From contig OX104119.1 in assembly GCA_944474755.1 (NCBI GenBank), positions 48,915,657 to 48,979,656 of the forward strand: a DNA stretch of 64,000 nucleotides, written 5' to 3'. The translations under genes and the position numbers were made by a program. The notes under the pieces are model-generated. The model was not told the DNA's origin and did no database searches. It worked only from the letters and a program-made list of their open reading frames with translations. The stretch's first letter is position 1. Each line of letters starts with the position of its first letter. Below are positions 33,473 to 38,673 of the stretch, in pieces. Origin of the DNA: Limnoperna fortunei. Its lineage: Eukaryota; Mollusca; Bivalvia; Mytilida; Modiolidae.

Positions 33473-35240
33473 CTCCTCTAAGACGTACCTGTCCGTGTTA
33501 GAAAATGTTGACGTATGCTGAATATGAACAAAGAATTTGCATCATATTTGTCTGTGTCATTTGAATTTTTTTTATATTCAGTCAACACATCTTTTTTAGG
33601 TTTTGACTTTATTACGGAGTCAAATTGCTAAAGTAGGATATTTAAATCGTACAGATACTGCTCGAGGTTTTGTCTATTCTGCAGTTCAAATATCAGATGA
33701 CCGACGATCAGGGAAGGACATATTAAATATCAAACAACAAATGGTAAGATTATTTCACTAAGGGAGCATTTGTGGAAACAAAAATGTTTGTCATTATTTG
33801 AATAGGAAAGATATAATTATGCATTAATGTATATCTTTTACATACTTTGATACAGATGTACAAAAAAGTCAAAATACATAAGAAAATTGCTGTTACAATT
33901 TTGCAAGACTGAAAGATCCATAACGTATATTTTAATAACAAAAACAAAGAATATCTACAGGCGATAAAACCAATATTAGTAATATGTCTCAATAATCGCC
34001 AGTAGTTAGTGTAATCCTCATTTTAAATATTAAATACTCATCCGTTCAATACACGTTTGCTTAGCATCAAGCGGTCATTTGTTATGCTATAAGACCTTGT
34101 TCCAGTAACATTGTACACACCTTGAATGTGACACACCTTGCCCTGCCCTGACATATTATATAAAGGTTGGAACAGTAGACATCGATTGAGCATAATTCAA
34201 TTTCCATCGCATTGCCTTTAATAATCAAAATAATGCGAATGTCTGAACTTGTTAGCAAAAGAGCTATGTCTCCAATTGTAGCTTTACACACCATTTTAAT
34301 GATTTTGAGTCCGATGTTTACGATTTACATGTTCAGTACTTAATCTTTCCAGAGACGTCACGACCTCAAAATCAAAGTATACGTCTTTTCTATTCCGTCA
34401 ACAAATAACAGACAGCCAAAGCGATAGCCAGCGATGTTGATGGTCATGGTCAATCAGAAATCAAATGAATGAGTTATGCTAAGGCTAATACATTATCGTC
34501 GCCATTAACCTTTACTTCAACGTCAAACATTACTTTTAACCACCGACTACGCGTGTTTTTCATTAACTGTACTTTTAGGAATAGTTCCCAATCTAACATG
34601 TATGAGACGAATAAGACAGTAGAATCAGAAAATGCACCATATACTCGTCATTCAAGGGAGCCGCTGCAAAGCTCTGGTCGACGATATTTTTAAATAACTC
34701 CTAAAAGGTTCTACAACAAAATAAATAACGGTAGGGCGTAACCATCACAAATGAAAAACTTAACTATAGACACAAGCTATTTGTCAATAAAACACCGGTC
34801 TTATCATTATTCTTTTATATCATCGTTTTGCTTGACATGCAAGAAATTGGCACCGTCAATTGGAACTATTTCCTAAGATCATATTAAATCTTCAAAAATA
34901 TATTCACATTGCTCAAAAACGTTTTGTTTTATGTATTGTATCGGAACCTTTTTGAAAATTTGTTGGTCAAAATGACAGTTGCATTGTAAGGAAAAATTCT
35001 TTCCTTTCTTAATACCTAGATTCTATGTATAATAATTTGACGTGTTTCAGATACAACGTACTAACTGTAAAGAAAATAATTCAATTGTGCTGAGAACATG
35101 CAATTCTATGAATGTATTTTCAATTTTTCAGTAAATGATACAAATGTCGCGTGATAATACTAACACTAAATTTGATTGATTGACGTTTTGTTCTGTTTTA
35201 GAATGAGCAACTGGTGATAGATCTTTCAACAACAGTGTAG
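4679..35240 (+). CDS. Calcitonin-receptor-like class B GPCR (whole gene, 13 exons)
   Basis: Exons: 4679-4811 (or alternative 8586-8718), 12472-12591, 25054-25145, 25724-25815, 26675-26801, 27673-27826, 28194-28260, 28924-28987, 29581-29666, 31057-31195, 32489-32524, 33600-33743, 35202-35240. All junctions are GT-AG and phase-consistent, giving 430 residues. The ectodomain has six cysteines (C32, C49, C58, C72, C86, C108) with CW and DGAWYRHP signatures. Seven membrane segments follow, with the TM3/ECL2 cysteine pair (C191, C263), GWGVP before TM4 and PLLGIQYFALPFRP in TM6, closest in my recollection to vertebrate calcitonin/CGRP receptors. Such receptors bind peptide hormones at the cell surface and signal mainly through Gs. 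Oddities are the absence of a visible signal peptide, a TM7 exon two codons short, and tandem first exons. The exact ligand cannot be told from sequence; a CRF/DH44 or PDF receptor relative is less likely. Confidence 0.9.
5390..5890 (+). repeat. ~250-bp tandem duplication inside unit 1
   Basis: The stretch starting 'tcctgttaagaaagttgtt' at about 5400 recurs at about 5645, including 'cacaaagataaaa' and 'gaacgcaaa'-type marks. Single counterparts are seen in units 2 (about 7430) and 3 (about 9165), so this duplication is private to unit 1. Confidence 0.6.
6586..6713 (+). pseudogene. Decayed copy of receptor exon 1 (unit 2)
   Basis: The sequence opens like exon 1A (ATGACTGAAAACGAAAC), but small indels bring an early TGA after about seven codons and break the frame. 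The end still reads 'acacaagtcgtatttcatta' followed by gcaagt, so the GT donor has become GC. It is collinear with exons 1A and 1B across its length, which identifies it as a dead third copy rather than a chance match. Confidence 0.8.
8451..8470 (+). promoter_or_regulatory. Candidate TATA-type promoter of exon 1B
   Basis: The same 'atgatagaagatatatatt' block as before exon 1A lies about 117 bp upstream of the exon 1B ATG. Its retention in the two intact units, and loss in the decayed unit, fits a functional promoter element. This is inferred from comparison only. Confidence 0.35.
8586..8718 (+). CDS. Receptor alternative exon 1B
   Basis: This is an intact second version of the first exon, also 133 bp, ending at g|gtaagt in the same phase as exon 1A, so it can splice to exon 2 at 12472. 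The encoded N-terminus differs from 1A mostly in the first 15 residues, while the helix (SFDQMMEREIYQNFLQC) and LHKSYPND are conserved. An in-frame TAA lies two codons upstream of the ATG. Identical length and an open frame despite clear divergence suggest selection, and so use as an alternative promoter/N-terminus. Confidence 0.75.
10981..11135 (-). mobile_element. tRNA-like SINE fragment (family S1)
   Basis: It matches the reverse complement of the S1 family best seen at 60992-61200: 'caactttcagcaatcttcag', a 'ccgaccttcg' block and 'gattggagtcgtgcac' occur in order. It is diverged and headless. Confidence 0.6.
11428..11623 (+). mobile_element. tRNA-like SINE fragment (family S1)
   Basis: In plus orientation it shows 'cctgtcaacactgaggttgc', then 'ctacaatcttaattgacaa', 'tctggacgccacgatatagc', and the tail 'cgccattcaaacaaacaaac'. 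It is an old, diverged copy in receptor intron 1. Confidence 0.7.
12472..12591 (+). CDS. Receptor exon 2 (hormone-receptor domain, C2-C4)
   Basis: This 120-bp exon is flanked by 'tttgtttgcag' and g|gtatga, phase 1 on both sides. It encodes GYLYCNATFDGYTCWDYAKA and on to FGQCPMFMVSQFGHQQ. It holds cysteines 49, 58 and 72 and the hallmark WD and CP of the class B hormone-receptor domain, aligning with the YCNRTWDGWLCWD region of calcitonin receptor. NAT (residue 50) is a potential N-glycosylation site. A second, broken copy lies at 54858-54972. Confidence 0.92.
13522..13730 (-). mobile_element. 5'-truncated S1 SINE with target-site duplication
   Basis: A SINE body at 13535-13716 (minus orientation) is bracketed by the 14-bp direct repeat 'taaacttaatttgt' at 13521-13534 and 13717-13730. 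The tRNA-like head is missing beyond the B-box-like 'gtgagaatcgaac'. The corresponding place in copy B (about 56340-56400) lacks the SINE, so the insertion followed the segmental duplication. Confidence 0.85.
14300..15800. repeat. ~46-bp minisatellite array in intron 2
   Basis: About 30 imperfect units carry 'gtaaccttagagttacctca', 'ataccacaatgacttatag' and 'acaataac'. A short non-repeat gap lies near 14990-15090. Variants cluster, with 'actacagtgatttatagaca' units common at 15220-15540. Copy B keeps little more than one unit at 56830-56890. Confidence 0.9.
15830..17170. other. Intron 2 of receptor, no gene seen
   Basis: Very AT-rich sequence with no credible coding region. The piece at 16160-16260 matches copy B at 57920-58010. 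Confidence 0.5.
17170..18400 (-). pseudogene. Remains of a transposase-derived protein gene (antisense, intron 2)
   Basis: Minus-strand frames read in order from high to low coordinates. At 18390-18071: a basic segment (LRLSKKEYTS), AERSMKPV, then a cysteine motif CSKCIYKCSS followed by FSEDMRRTQIFDTFWSLDN. At about 17810-17720: VRKHIESFPVVDGH then RKDSTRNYL. At about 17650-17480: DTQMACDSMHSAIE then WSTVIRIARTKEPY. From memory this order matches a widespread invertebrate family of transposon-derived proteins with an N-terminal zinc-binding motif and a DDE-like core. Stops and frame changes separate the pieces, so it is a relic. The family name and catalytic residues are not secured. Confidence 0.5.
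18600..19075 (-). pseudogene. Broken OTU-like cysteine-protease domain (antisense, intron 2)
   Basis: On the minus strand a frame reads YCATQLSAQESTLIQIATD, then FERKSVLSDGNCSF, with the OTU catalytic motif D-G-N-C encoded at 18918-18907. A frameshift just after moves the sequence into another frame reading CEHIIQNPEEYIGFFAV, SESYDEDLAWVTS, and after another shift NWISRSADLLPLALAHWSE and RTVRIFS, the usual C-terminal part of OTU domains. The motif order supports OTU homology; OTU enzymes normally remove ubiquitin. Two or more frameshifts make this copy non-functional unless unseen introns remove them. Confidence 0.6.
19095..19735 (-). pseudogene. Acidic/basic coding remnant with 9-residue repeats (antisense)
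   Basis: The minus strand encodes several tandem copies of T-D-E-Q-T-T-E-A-N (27-bp period, 19524-19720). SYLYSDPNTIEADTVKIT and a basic run (KLNPKRKT) follow, and after a possible acceptor at about 19365 a second acidic stretch (DQDYDSVDSYKPSKDDYNS) ending in basic IKKKNLKRQHK. It may be the N-terminal, intrinsically disordered part of the OTU-like or transposase-like gene that follows. No named domain is recognised. Confidence 0.45.
19840..20220. repeat. Probable dispersed repeat
   Basis: Phrases such as 'aaaggggcaataactcccta' and 'ttgcatgcagacggacagac' are, from memory, frequent in bivalve dispersed repeats. No second copy of this element is obvious in the window, so the call is weak. Confidence 0.25.
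20530..20695 (-). CDS. Candidate antisense exon, unknown protein
   Basis: A 166-bp minus-strand stretch is open and reads PFVMEVDVTAYQSIPEFTIV then IGWVPNEDILDQVLEVHFIE. It is framed by a plausible acceptor (tataattgtag) at the high end and donor g|gttagt at the low end. It lies upstream of, and on the same strand as, the T-D-E-Q repeat remnant, so it may belong to the same gene. No family is recognised. Confidence 0.35.
20992..21117. repeat. Foldback inverted repeat
   Basis: The left arm (20992-21037, starting 'ttcaggtgtaaatgtaaccc') and right arm (21068-21117, ending 'atgcacctgaa') are near-perfect reverse complements around a loop of about 30 bp. The core 'gggatcttgtattcggagat' is fully matched. 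It resembles a small foldback element or transcribed hairpin. Confidence 0.85.
21245..21500 (-). repeat. Second block of T-D-E-Q-type coding repeats
   Basis: The same 27/54-bp repeat family as at 19524-19720 appears here ('catcagtatttgcttcagtt'). On the minus strand it begins VTTEADTETNTDEQTTEAD and then loses frame at about 21425. It could be the 5' part of the same antisense gene, separated by the 20530-20695 exon, or a duplicated fragment. Confidence 0.6.
22340..22525. repeat. ~24-bp AT-rich tandem repeat
   Basis: Seven or so units of 'ttatcttttctgaaagaaaa' with length variation. Neighbouring sequence (22120-22180, 22560-22610) carries related 'gataaaattttatc' pieces, suggesting local slippage growth. 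Confidence 0.8.
22622..22895 (+). repeat. Two ~135-bp direct repeats
   Basis: The segment beginning 'acaacagtgcttaaacgagt' at about 22626 is repeated at about 22762 with only a few differences, ending 'caaacacttatttatatatt' in both. The open frames across it come from the duplication and are not judged coding. Confidence 0.85.
23690..23780. promoter_or_regulatory. Inter-copy conserved block with TATA-like sequence
   Basis: 'gcatacatataact' followed by 'gatataagagaaattgctga' matches copy B at 63605-63665 ('gcatatatataact', 'gatataaatagaaattgctg') better than the sequence around it. A regulatory role in intron 2 is a guess. Confidence 0.2.
25054..25145 (+). CDS. Receptor exon 3 (end of hormone-receptor domain)
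   Basis: A 92-bp exon between 'ccctttaaag' and cag|gtaaaa. It encodes (D)CNIDGAWYRHPDTNLPW then TDYSPCSHTEKVQ, with cysteines 86 and 108 and the conserved D-G-x-W and R-H-P of the class B ectodomain. It corresponds to the CDQDGNWFRHP region of calcitonin receptor. It enters in phase 1 from exon 2 and leaves in phase 0. Confidence 0.92.
25421..25550 (+). mobile_element. S1 SINE 3' fragment
   Basis: Plus-orientation tail: 'tcggaggttttctccggata', 'ctccggcttcctctcccaat', 'ggacgccatgataaagctga' and 'ggctttaacacc', followed by an ACAAGCAAACAAAC tail. It is headless and sits in receptor intron 3. Confidence 0.8.
25724..25815 (+). CDS. Receptor exon 4 (TM1)
   Basis: This exon follows 'tcttctttttttag' and ends ag|gtaata. 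It encodes residues 116-145: RAKNVLYVYFIGYGLSIVAM then IMSLLIFSCF. It has the TM1 pattern Y-x-x-G-Y-G-L-S typical of class B receptors (IIGHGLSI in calcitonin receptor). It exits in phase 2, joining exon 5. Confidence 0.92.
26315..26600 (+). mobile_element. SINE-like dispersed repeat (family S2)
   Basis: Shared phrases with other S2 copies are 'gtgacgtgtttggagaatg', 'ctttgtagatt', 'atcattgtagccgctacaaa', and 'atggcagtcaaaatttgtgt' near the end. Other copies lie at 29935, 30400, 35810, 49505, 51595 and 57545. Confidence 0.65.
26675..26801 (+). CDS. Receptor exon 5 (ICL1-TM2-ECL1)
   Basis: The acceptor is 'tttgttttag' and the donor g|gtaaga. It encodes residues 146-188, opening (R)KLKCTRITIHKHLFLSYTL. 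This matches the class B signature C-x-R-I-T-x-H-x-x-L-F at the start of TM2 (CQRITLHKNLF in calcitonin receptor), followed by TM2 and the first extracellular loop SAFDPHVLQENP. Confidence 0.92.
27450..27550 (+). mobile_element. S1 SINE fragment
   Basis: 'ttcggcttcttcctcaataa' followed by 'aactggacgctatgatatag' and 'agctgaaacattattgaaaa' marks the 3' half of the S1 family in plus orientation. Confidence 0.65.
27673..27826 (+). CDS. Receptor exon 6 (TM3, ICL2, start of TM4)
   Basis: The acceptor is 'ttgtttttag', the donor g|gtaagt. It encodes residues 189-239: VWCRILHVLAQYVTVCNYAW, then MFCEGFFLHTLLILAF and on to CYFIGW. C191 is the conserved TM3 cysteine that pairs with ECL2. N-Y-x-W-M-x-C-E-G-x-x-L-H-T is diagnostic for class B TM3. 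A chance minus-strand frame overlaps and is ignored. Confidence 0.95.
28194..28260 (+). CDS. Receptor exon 7 (TM4)
   Basis: A 67-bp exon between 'gtcaatttttaag' and ag|gtgagt. It encodes (G)VPVIPSIIYSILRSTSGDGD-T, completing G-W-G-x-P of TM4 and entering ECL2. Entry is phase 1 and exit phase 2. Confidence 0.92.
28690..28900 (+). repeat. Weak ~75-bp tandem repeat in intron 7
   Basis: Three diverged units share 'atcgagataaataaaa' and 'gaagctcaaaactataatcg' type phrases. Nothing coding is seen. Confidence 0.4.
28924..28987 (+). CDS. Receptor exon 8 (ECL2-TM5 start)
   Basis: A 64-bp exon after 'ttaattttcag', ending ttt|gtaagt. It encodes (S)CWHDDTFLIWIFSGPIALS-LF. C263-W264 is the invariant C-W of class B ECL2, and the G-P of TM5 is present. 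Confidence 0.92.
29215..29420 (+). repeat. Two ~100-bp tandem repeats in intron 8
   Basis: 'ctgaaacagctttctgtcca' with 'gtctctgggttgt' at 29216 recurs at about 29316 ('ctgaaacagctttctgccca'), both followed by 'tatacggtg'. Confidence 0.85.
29581..29666 (+). CDS. Receptor exon 9 (TM5 end, ICL3)
   Basis: The exon starts after 'atattttacag' and ends ag|gttagt. It encodes INVIFLVNILRILCSKVRSI, then QQQASNPI. N-x-x-F-L-x-N-I-x-R-x-L matches NLFFLLNIVRVL of calcitonin receptor, the cytoplasmic end of TM5 that contacts the G protein. Confidence 0.92.
29935..30265 (+). mobile_element. SINE-like dispersed repeat (family S2)
   Basis: It has 'gataagagatgccttctcgt', 'gtaacgtgtttggatagtgc', 'ctttttgtaggtgctacaaa' and 'cccgaatatagcttaaatac' in the family order, followed by 'tgctcgctttgcgttac'. 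It is a near-complete copy in intron 9. Confidence 0.75.
30400..30615 (+). mobile_element. SINE-like dispersed repeat (family S2), second copy in intron 9
   Basis: 'ggataggggaaaccctctcg', 'gagagtgtcactctcattgc' and 'ttcattgtagccgctacaaa' identify it. It lacks the 3' part seen in the 29935 copy. Confidence 0.7.
31057..31195 (+). CDS. Receptor exon 10 (TM6-ECL3)
   Basis: The acceptor is 'tatctttttag', the donor cag|gtaaat. It encodes (R)QSLRATCILIPLLGIQYFA, then LPFRPNASDEQGQYVYDMV and SASLSSFQ. L-R-A-T-x-I-L-I-P-L-L-G-I-x-x-x-x-x-P-x-R-P is a strong calcitonin-receptor-type TM6. It ends in phase 0. Confidence 0.95.
31250..31420. repeat. Palindromic 'cacgtgaa/ttcacatg' cluster
   Basis: Alternating direct and inverted copies of 'ttcacgtgaa', 'cacatgaaattcac' and 'gttaaat' make an imperfect hairpin-forming stretch inside intron 10. 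Confidence 0.7.
31520..31576 (+). CDS. Possible 57-bp cassette exon of the receptor
   Basis: A polypyrimidine run with 'ttaatttag' precedes, and g|gtaagtgc follows. The 57 bp are open in phase 0 (TICYIVSLKQDAGQTECKA), so inclusion would add 19 residues between ECL3 and TM7 without shifting the frame. No homologue is known to me, and such an insertion would probably disrupt the receptor. It could be chance. Confidence 0.25.
31880..31955 (+). mobile_element. Short S1 SINE fragment
   Basis: 'ctaccaggtttcctatacaa' and 'agatataactgaaacattga' resemble the middle and 3' parts of S1. It is highly diverged. Confidence 0.35.
32489..32524 (+). CDS. Receptor exon 11 (TM7), shortened
   Basis: A 36-bp exon between 'ctttcatttcag' and gag|gtcagt encodes GLLVLFCFLNGE. 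In known class B1 receptors the equivalent exon is 42 bp (14 residues, GLLVSTIFCFFNGE in calcitonin receptor), so two codons are missing from the TM7 core. The frame is kept on both sides (phase 0). An upstream acceptor 15 bp away ('aacaacacag') would add SLSFQ but would not restore the missing residues. Confidence 0.88.
32640..32930 (+). mobile_element. Foldback MITE, copy 1
   Basis: It contains a strong hairpin ('gatgcgttttctcgtccata' against 'gatgacgagaaaatgcatcg') and marks such as 'gtttatcgctgttttgtaac' and 'cttgacagcgagctgagata'. A full-length copy in reverse orientation lies at 53005-53285. Confidence 0.85.
33115..33205. repeat. A-rich low-complexity tract
   Basis: A long run of A with scattered C (plus strand). 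The hydrophobic minus-strand frames across it are artefacts of the tract. Confidence 0.85.
33435..33471. repeat. (AT)n microsatellite
   Basis: About 18 AT dinucleotides in receptor intron 11. Confidence 0.95.
33600..33743 (+). CDS. Receptor exon 12 (helix 8 and cytoplasmic tail)
   Basis: The acceptor is 'catcttttttag', the donor atg|gtaaga. It encodes VLTLLRSQIAKVGYLNRTDT, then ARGFVYSAVQISDDRRSG and KDILNIKQQM. The first residues complete N-G-E-V, the TM7/helix-8 junction of class B receptors. Several S/T residues could be phosphorylated. Phase 0 on both sides. Confidence 0.92.
35202..35240 (+). CDS. Receptor exon 13 (C-terminus and stop)
   Basis: After 'gttctgttttag' the exon reads NEQLVIDLSTTV and TAG. 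The last four residues fit a class I PDZ-binding ligand (S/T-x-hydrophobic at the end), as in CRF receptor 1, which ends in T-A-V. The acceptor and phase agree with exon 12. Confidence 0.88.
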   Translation, partial: NEQLVIDLSTTV

Positions 35241-35804
35241 GATCACATTAGACATTTAACAATGATATAATTTTATTGAACATTGTTTCGGGCTGTGAGA
35301 AGAAAACGTGTGATATATTAAACAAATCATACATTGAAACATTGCTAAGAAATAGTATGCAGTTATCGTTTTAATTAGAGCGAGATTTAATTGTTTGTAC
35401 CCTGAAAACGTTACATAACCCGACTGCTTACCAGTTGTTGACCAAGCCTCTAAAAGGACCGTTTGTCATTATTGCCTACAGTTTCAGATGAACGGGAATA
35501 AGTTCCTAAATTTAAATGTAAATTTTATTTTTACTGAGTGGGACGTATAATTAATCCTTTTCTAGCGACTTCAATGAGCTCTTCTTTTTTTAATTCAAAA
35601 AGGGTTCTTATTTGGACAAGAAGCCTGAATCCCTACAAATACGTGTAAATAGTCAGCCACTACTATCCGCGGACCGGCCTTCTGTATTAGAACCTAAAAC
35701 ACCAGCAACAGGGCCTCAATTTTCTGCCAGCATGGCGGCTTTGTCGGTCGTGCGTTGCGAGCATTGTTATAGTCGATCTATTGAAAGGTTGTTTCATTAC
35801 TTCC

Positions 35805-35810
35805 AATAAA
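35805..35810 (+). terminator. Possible polyadenylation signal of the receptor
   Basis: First AATAAA after the stop codon, 565 bp downstream. A second lies at 36398-36403. Either could end the 3' UTR; the first coincides with the edge of an S2 repeat. Confidence 0.25.
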
Positions 35811-36180
35811 CAGGCCCCTGAACCACAGTGTTGCCAGGCGCTTCCCAAGGTGGTTGATAGGGGATGCCTTCTCATTGTGGGCTTGTCGGGTCATAATAAG
35901 GAATGTCTGACCGCGGACAACAGTGGGTAACGTATTTGGAGAGTGCCACGCTCATGGTACTAGAAAGAATCCTTGTGCATATGTCGATAAGAGTAGGCTT
36001 ATTGTAGCCGCTACAAAGGGATACATTTTCAGTCTTTACCCATACTCATATATTTTTCAGTGGCATTCTAATTTGTTCCCTTTGTTTCATATTGCTCGAA
36101 TTAATGTGTTGTTTGTTAACTTGTTCTCTTAGTGAATATATGTTTAATATCGCTAGCTTGATTTTAAGCATAAATCAATC
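35810..36180 (+). mobile_element. SINE-like dispersed repeat (family S2), long copy
   Basis: 'cgcttcccaaggtggttgat', 'cttgtcgggtcataataagg', 'gagagtgccacgctcatggt' and 'attgtagccgctacaaaggg' are followed by the 3' tail 'aagcataaatcaatcaatg', the AATC-repeat tail expected at the end of this family. This is the most complete copy here. Confidence 0.8.
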
Positions 36181-36199
36181 AATGTATCAATTGTCTTCC

Positions 36200-37500
36200 C
36201 GTTTTCATACAAATGTAGACTTTCTGCAATTTCCTTGTTTTTCTATAAAGTCAGCTACATCTTTATAATTATCATACTGTGTTCTACTACGCACGTGTTT
36301 ACAGTGAACACATGTCGATATAATAGAAAAAAGTCAAAGTGCCTTGTAGCAAATTTACATTGAATTAGTCAAGGTTGCATGTTGCTTTTCAAGTATGAAT
36401 AAAAAGAGCAAAGTCATTTTATGTTATATCATTTTGCATTTTTTTGGAGATCTCAACTTGCAGCCATTAGAAAAAAAAATTACGCATACTATAGTTTGTC
36501 TTGTATTTCTGGACCTATAAGTATACATGTTACACTTGCTTCTATAAAACAGAGAGCTCTGTGACATTGGTACAAGTAACGTACTTTACTGGCTAATGAT
36601 CTGTAGAGTTATTGCTGCTATCCTTAAGCGTCACTGAAACTTAGAATCAAGGATATAATACTGCTGACTATGAATGTTTGAATCAAAAGGCTTCAATGGC
36701 TTCTCTAAACAATATTTTAGCTATATTCGAGACGAAAATAAGTCTATAATTAAAATGTTAATAAGACAAATGGCCAGAAAAAATTATATGTTGTTTTTGC
36801 AATATGATGATCTTATAAACATCTAGGTTAGAAGAGACAGTTTTACCTTTTTTAATATCTACATAGAGCTTAATCTATTTTCGATATTTAAAAAGGAAAT
36901 CTAATCGCAAAAGGAAACCTTATCGCTCAACATGTGGCTCTCTTAAAGTATATTGTCCACTACAGTCAGCGACTAGACGTCCTGTGTTTTAACGCGACAG
37001 TCTCCATTGAGTTTGTCCTATATAACCTAGTGTTAAATTCAATATTTTCATTAATTATTCCAACATTAATGAAGAAACCACATCATTGGCTAGCCAATGT
37101 AACATAACTGATTTGCCATAAGATGTCCATCATAATTTTTCCTTCTGACAATTTAATTAAAACGCGATCGCTTATTACTCTCTTTTTACCGATATGTTAG
37201 GACGCGATATATCAGTGAAACTGGAGCGGAGAAAGGTAAAATTTTAATAAGTTTAAACTTCTGATTGTTTTTTTGTGTTCGTTAAAAACATTGATCAAAA
37301 GAAGATAACCAAATTGTAATTCAGAACACATCGCATCACAAATGAATTTAAAATTCCAAAAATACTTTGAATGCGATATGATAGACGAGGTTAATGCGGT
37401 GAAACTTTTTAAAATTAAAATTAAAAGTCGCCCCCGTTAACATTTTTAAACATATTTTGATGTTATATAAAAAAATCTACATGGTTTAACCAGAATGGTG
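36200..37500. other. Intergenic AT-rich stretch, no gene seen
   Basis: A 35-bp exon-like piece at 37201-37235 (after 'accgatatgttag', before gtaaaa) could be read as DTRYISETGAEKG-type sequence, but its phase does not lead directly into the candidate exon at 40660. Otherwise nothing is visible. Confidence 0.3.
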
Positions 37501-37509
37501 TAAAACATT

Positions 37510-38673
37510 GTGTTTCTTCAAATCCTCATCATATCTCCAAACGAAGTGAGAATCGAACCCTCAAACTCAGTGTTGACAGACAATAGAGCAATAGTAGATG
37601 ATCTGAATTGTAAATCAGAAAATATTGTCTACGCGTTAGCATGCAACATATGCGGACTTATTTATGTTGGAGAAACGAAAGGGCGACTCAACAAACGTAT
37701 ATGTGGACACCGTTCAGGAATTAATGCCAACAAATTTCCTGCGGTATATCAACATTTCAATCAGCCAGACCACTCTATTCTGTCTATGAAGGTTCGCATC
37801 CTTGAAAAAATTTACCATCATTCTAACAATCATGAATTAATTACACCTCTACGTAGACAAAAAGAAGAATACTGGATCAGAAAATTAGGCACTGCAATAC
37901 CGTATGGGTGCAATGACAAAATCGATAGTATAGGTAACCTTTCCAGTCCTGGCTGTAGCAATGTGAATGTGATGGGCCTTTTTAATCACAATCACAGGCG
38001 ACAACGTAGTAATGGTCATCGTCACTATACATCACCTTTGTTACATGATGTATCTATTAATGGTTTACTACCGTTTCTTAAAAAACCACTAGGACTTCAT
38101 CATATTCGCACTAAATTGTACTCTGTTCCACTCAAAACACTACATTATCTTTACAAAGAATGTCTCAGGTCATCTGTAACAGACCTTTTGTCCACTTTGT
38201 ATAGATTAGTAGCTATTATTTTAGGCATTGGAAAACACAGATTGTTCAAACCGGTTAACACACACAAAAATGAAGAAGAACCTCGTTCCTTTCTTTCTTT
38301 ACTTTTTGCTAACAAAGGCATAGGTGCTATCAATCTTGGTAATATCTTGCATCACAAGTCTGTTACTTCCAAAATTCCACCATACTTCAAAAACAAGTCA
38401 ATTCCTATTATATCTTATACCTATACTACCCCCATTGCACCCAGAATTTTCAATTACAAACGTGTATTGCAGGATTTTTTTATCAAAGACTTCAAAGCCA
38501 AACCACCCGACTGCTCTTGCCACAATTCCCCATTCATATATAGTCCTTCAGGTCACGTGATAACTGGAGATCTTAATATTGTTGAAAATGAAAGACTCCG
38601 CAATATTTTGTCCAAAGGACCTAAGTACCGTGAACCTAAATCAATCAACTGGAATTATAACTTTAAATTATAG
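37510..38673 (+). pseudogene. PLE fragment: GIY-YIG endonuclease domain and linker
   Basis: From residue 39: IVYALACNICGLIYVGETKG, where V-Y and Y-V-G stand for the GIY and YIG motifs, with C45 and C48 between. Downstream histidines (ICGHRSGI, YQHFNQPDH) would complete a CCHH zinc site. R62/R67-region basic residues and the catalytic-type E (QKEEYWIRKLGT) follow. The remainder (KPLGLHHIRTKLYSVPLKTL, FLSLLFANKGIGAINLGNIL, ISYTYTTPIAPRIFNYKRVL) is the linker of these elements. A TAG separates it from the RT part in the same frame. The ATG at 37510 is not the native start. Confidence 0.8.
37545..37602 (-). mobile_element. S1 SINE fragment fused to the 5' edge of the PLE
   Basis: 'gtgagaatcgaaccctcaaa', 'ctcagtgttgacagac' and 'caatagtagatgatct' match the head region of S1 (compare 61116-61172). 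The open frame that starts at 37510 runs through this SINE piece into the PLE, so its first ~30 codons are not PLE sequence. Confidence 0.75.

Noticed and set aside
37201..37235. Additional upstream exon of the unknown gene
   Set aside because: Splice sites look acceptable, but the phase needed to join exon a at 40660 gives an internal stop.
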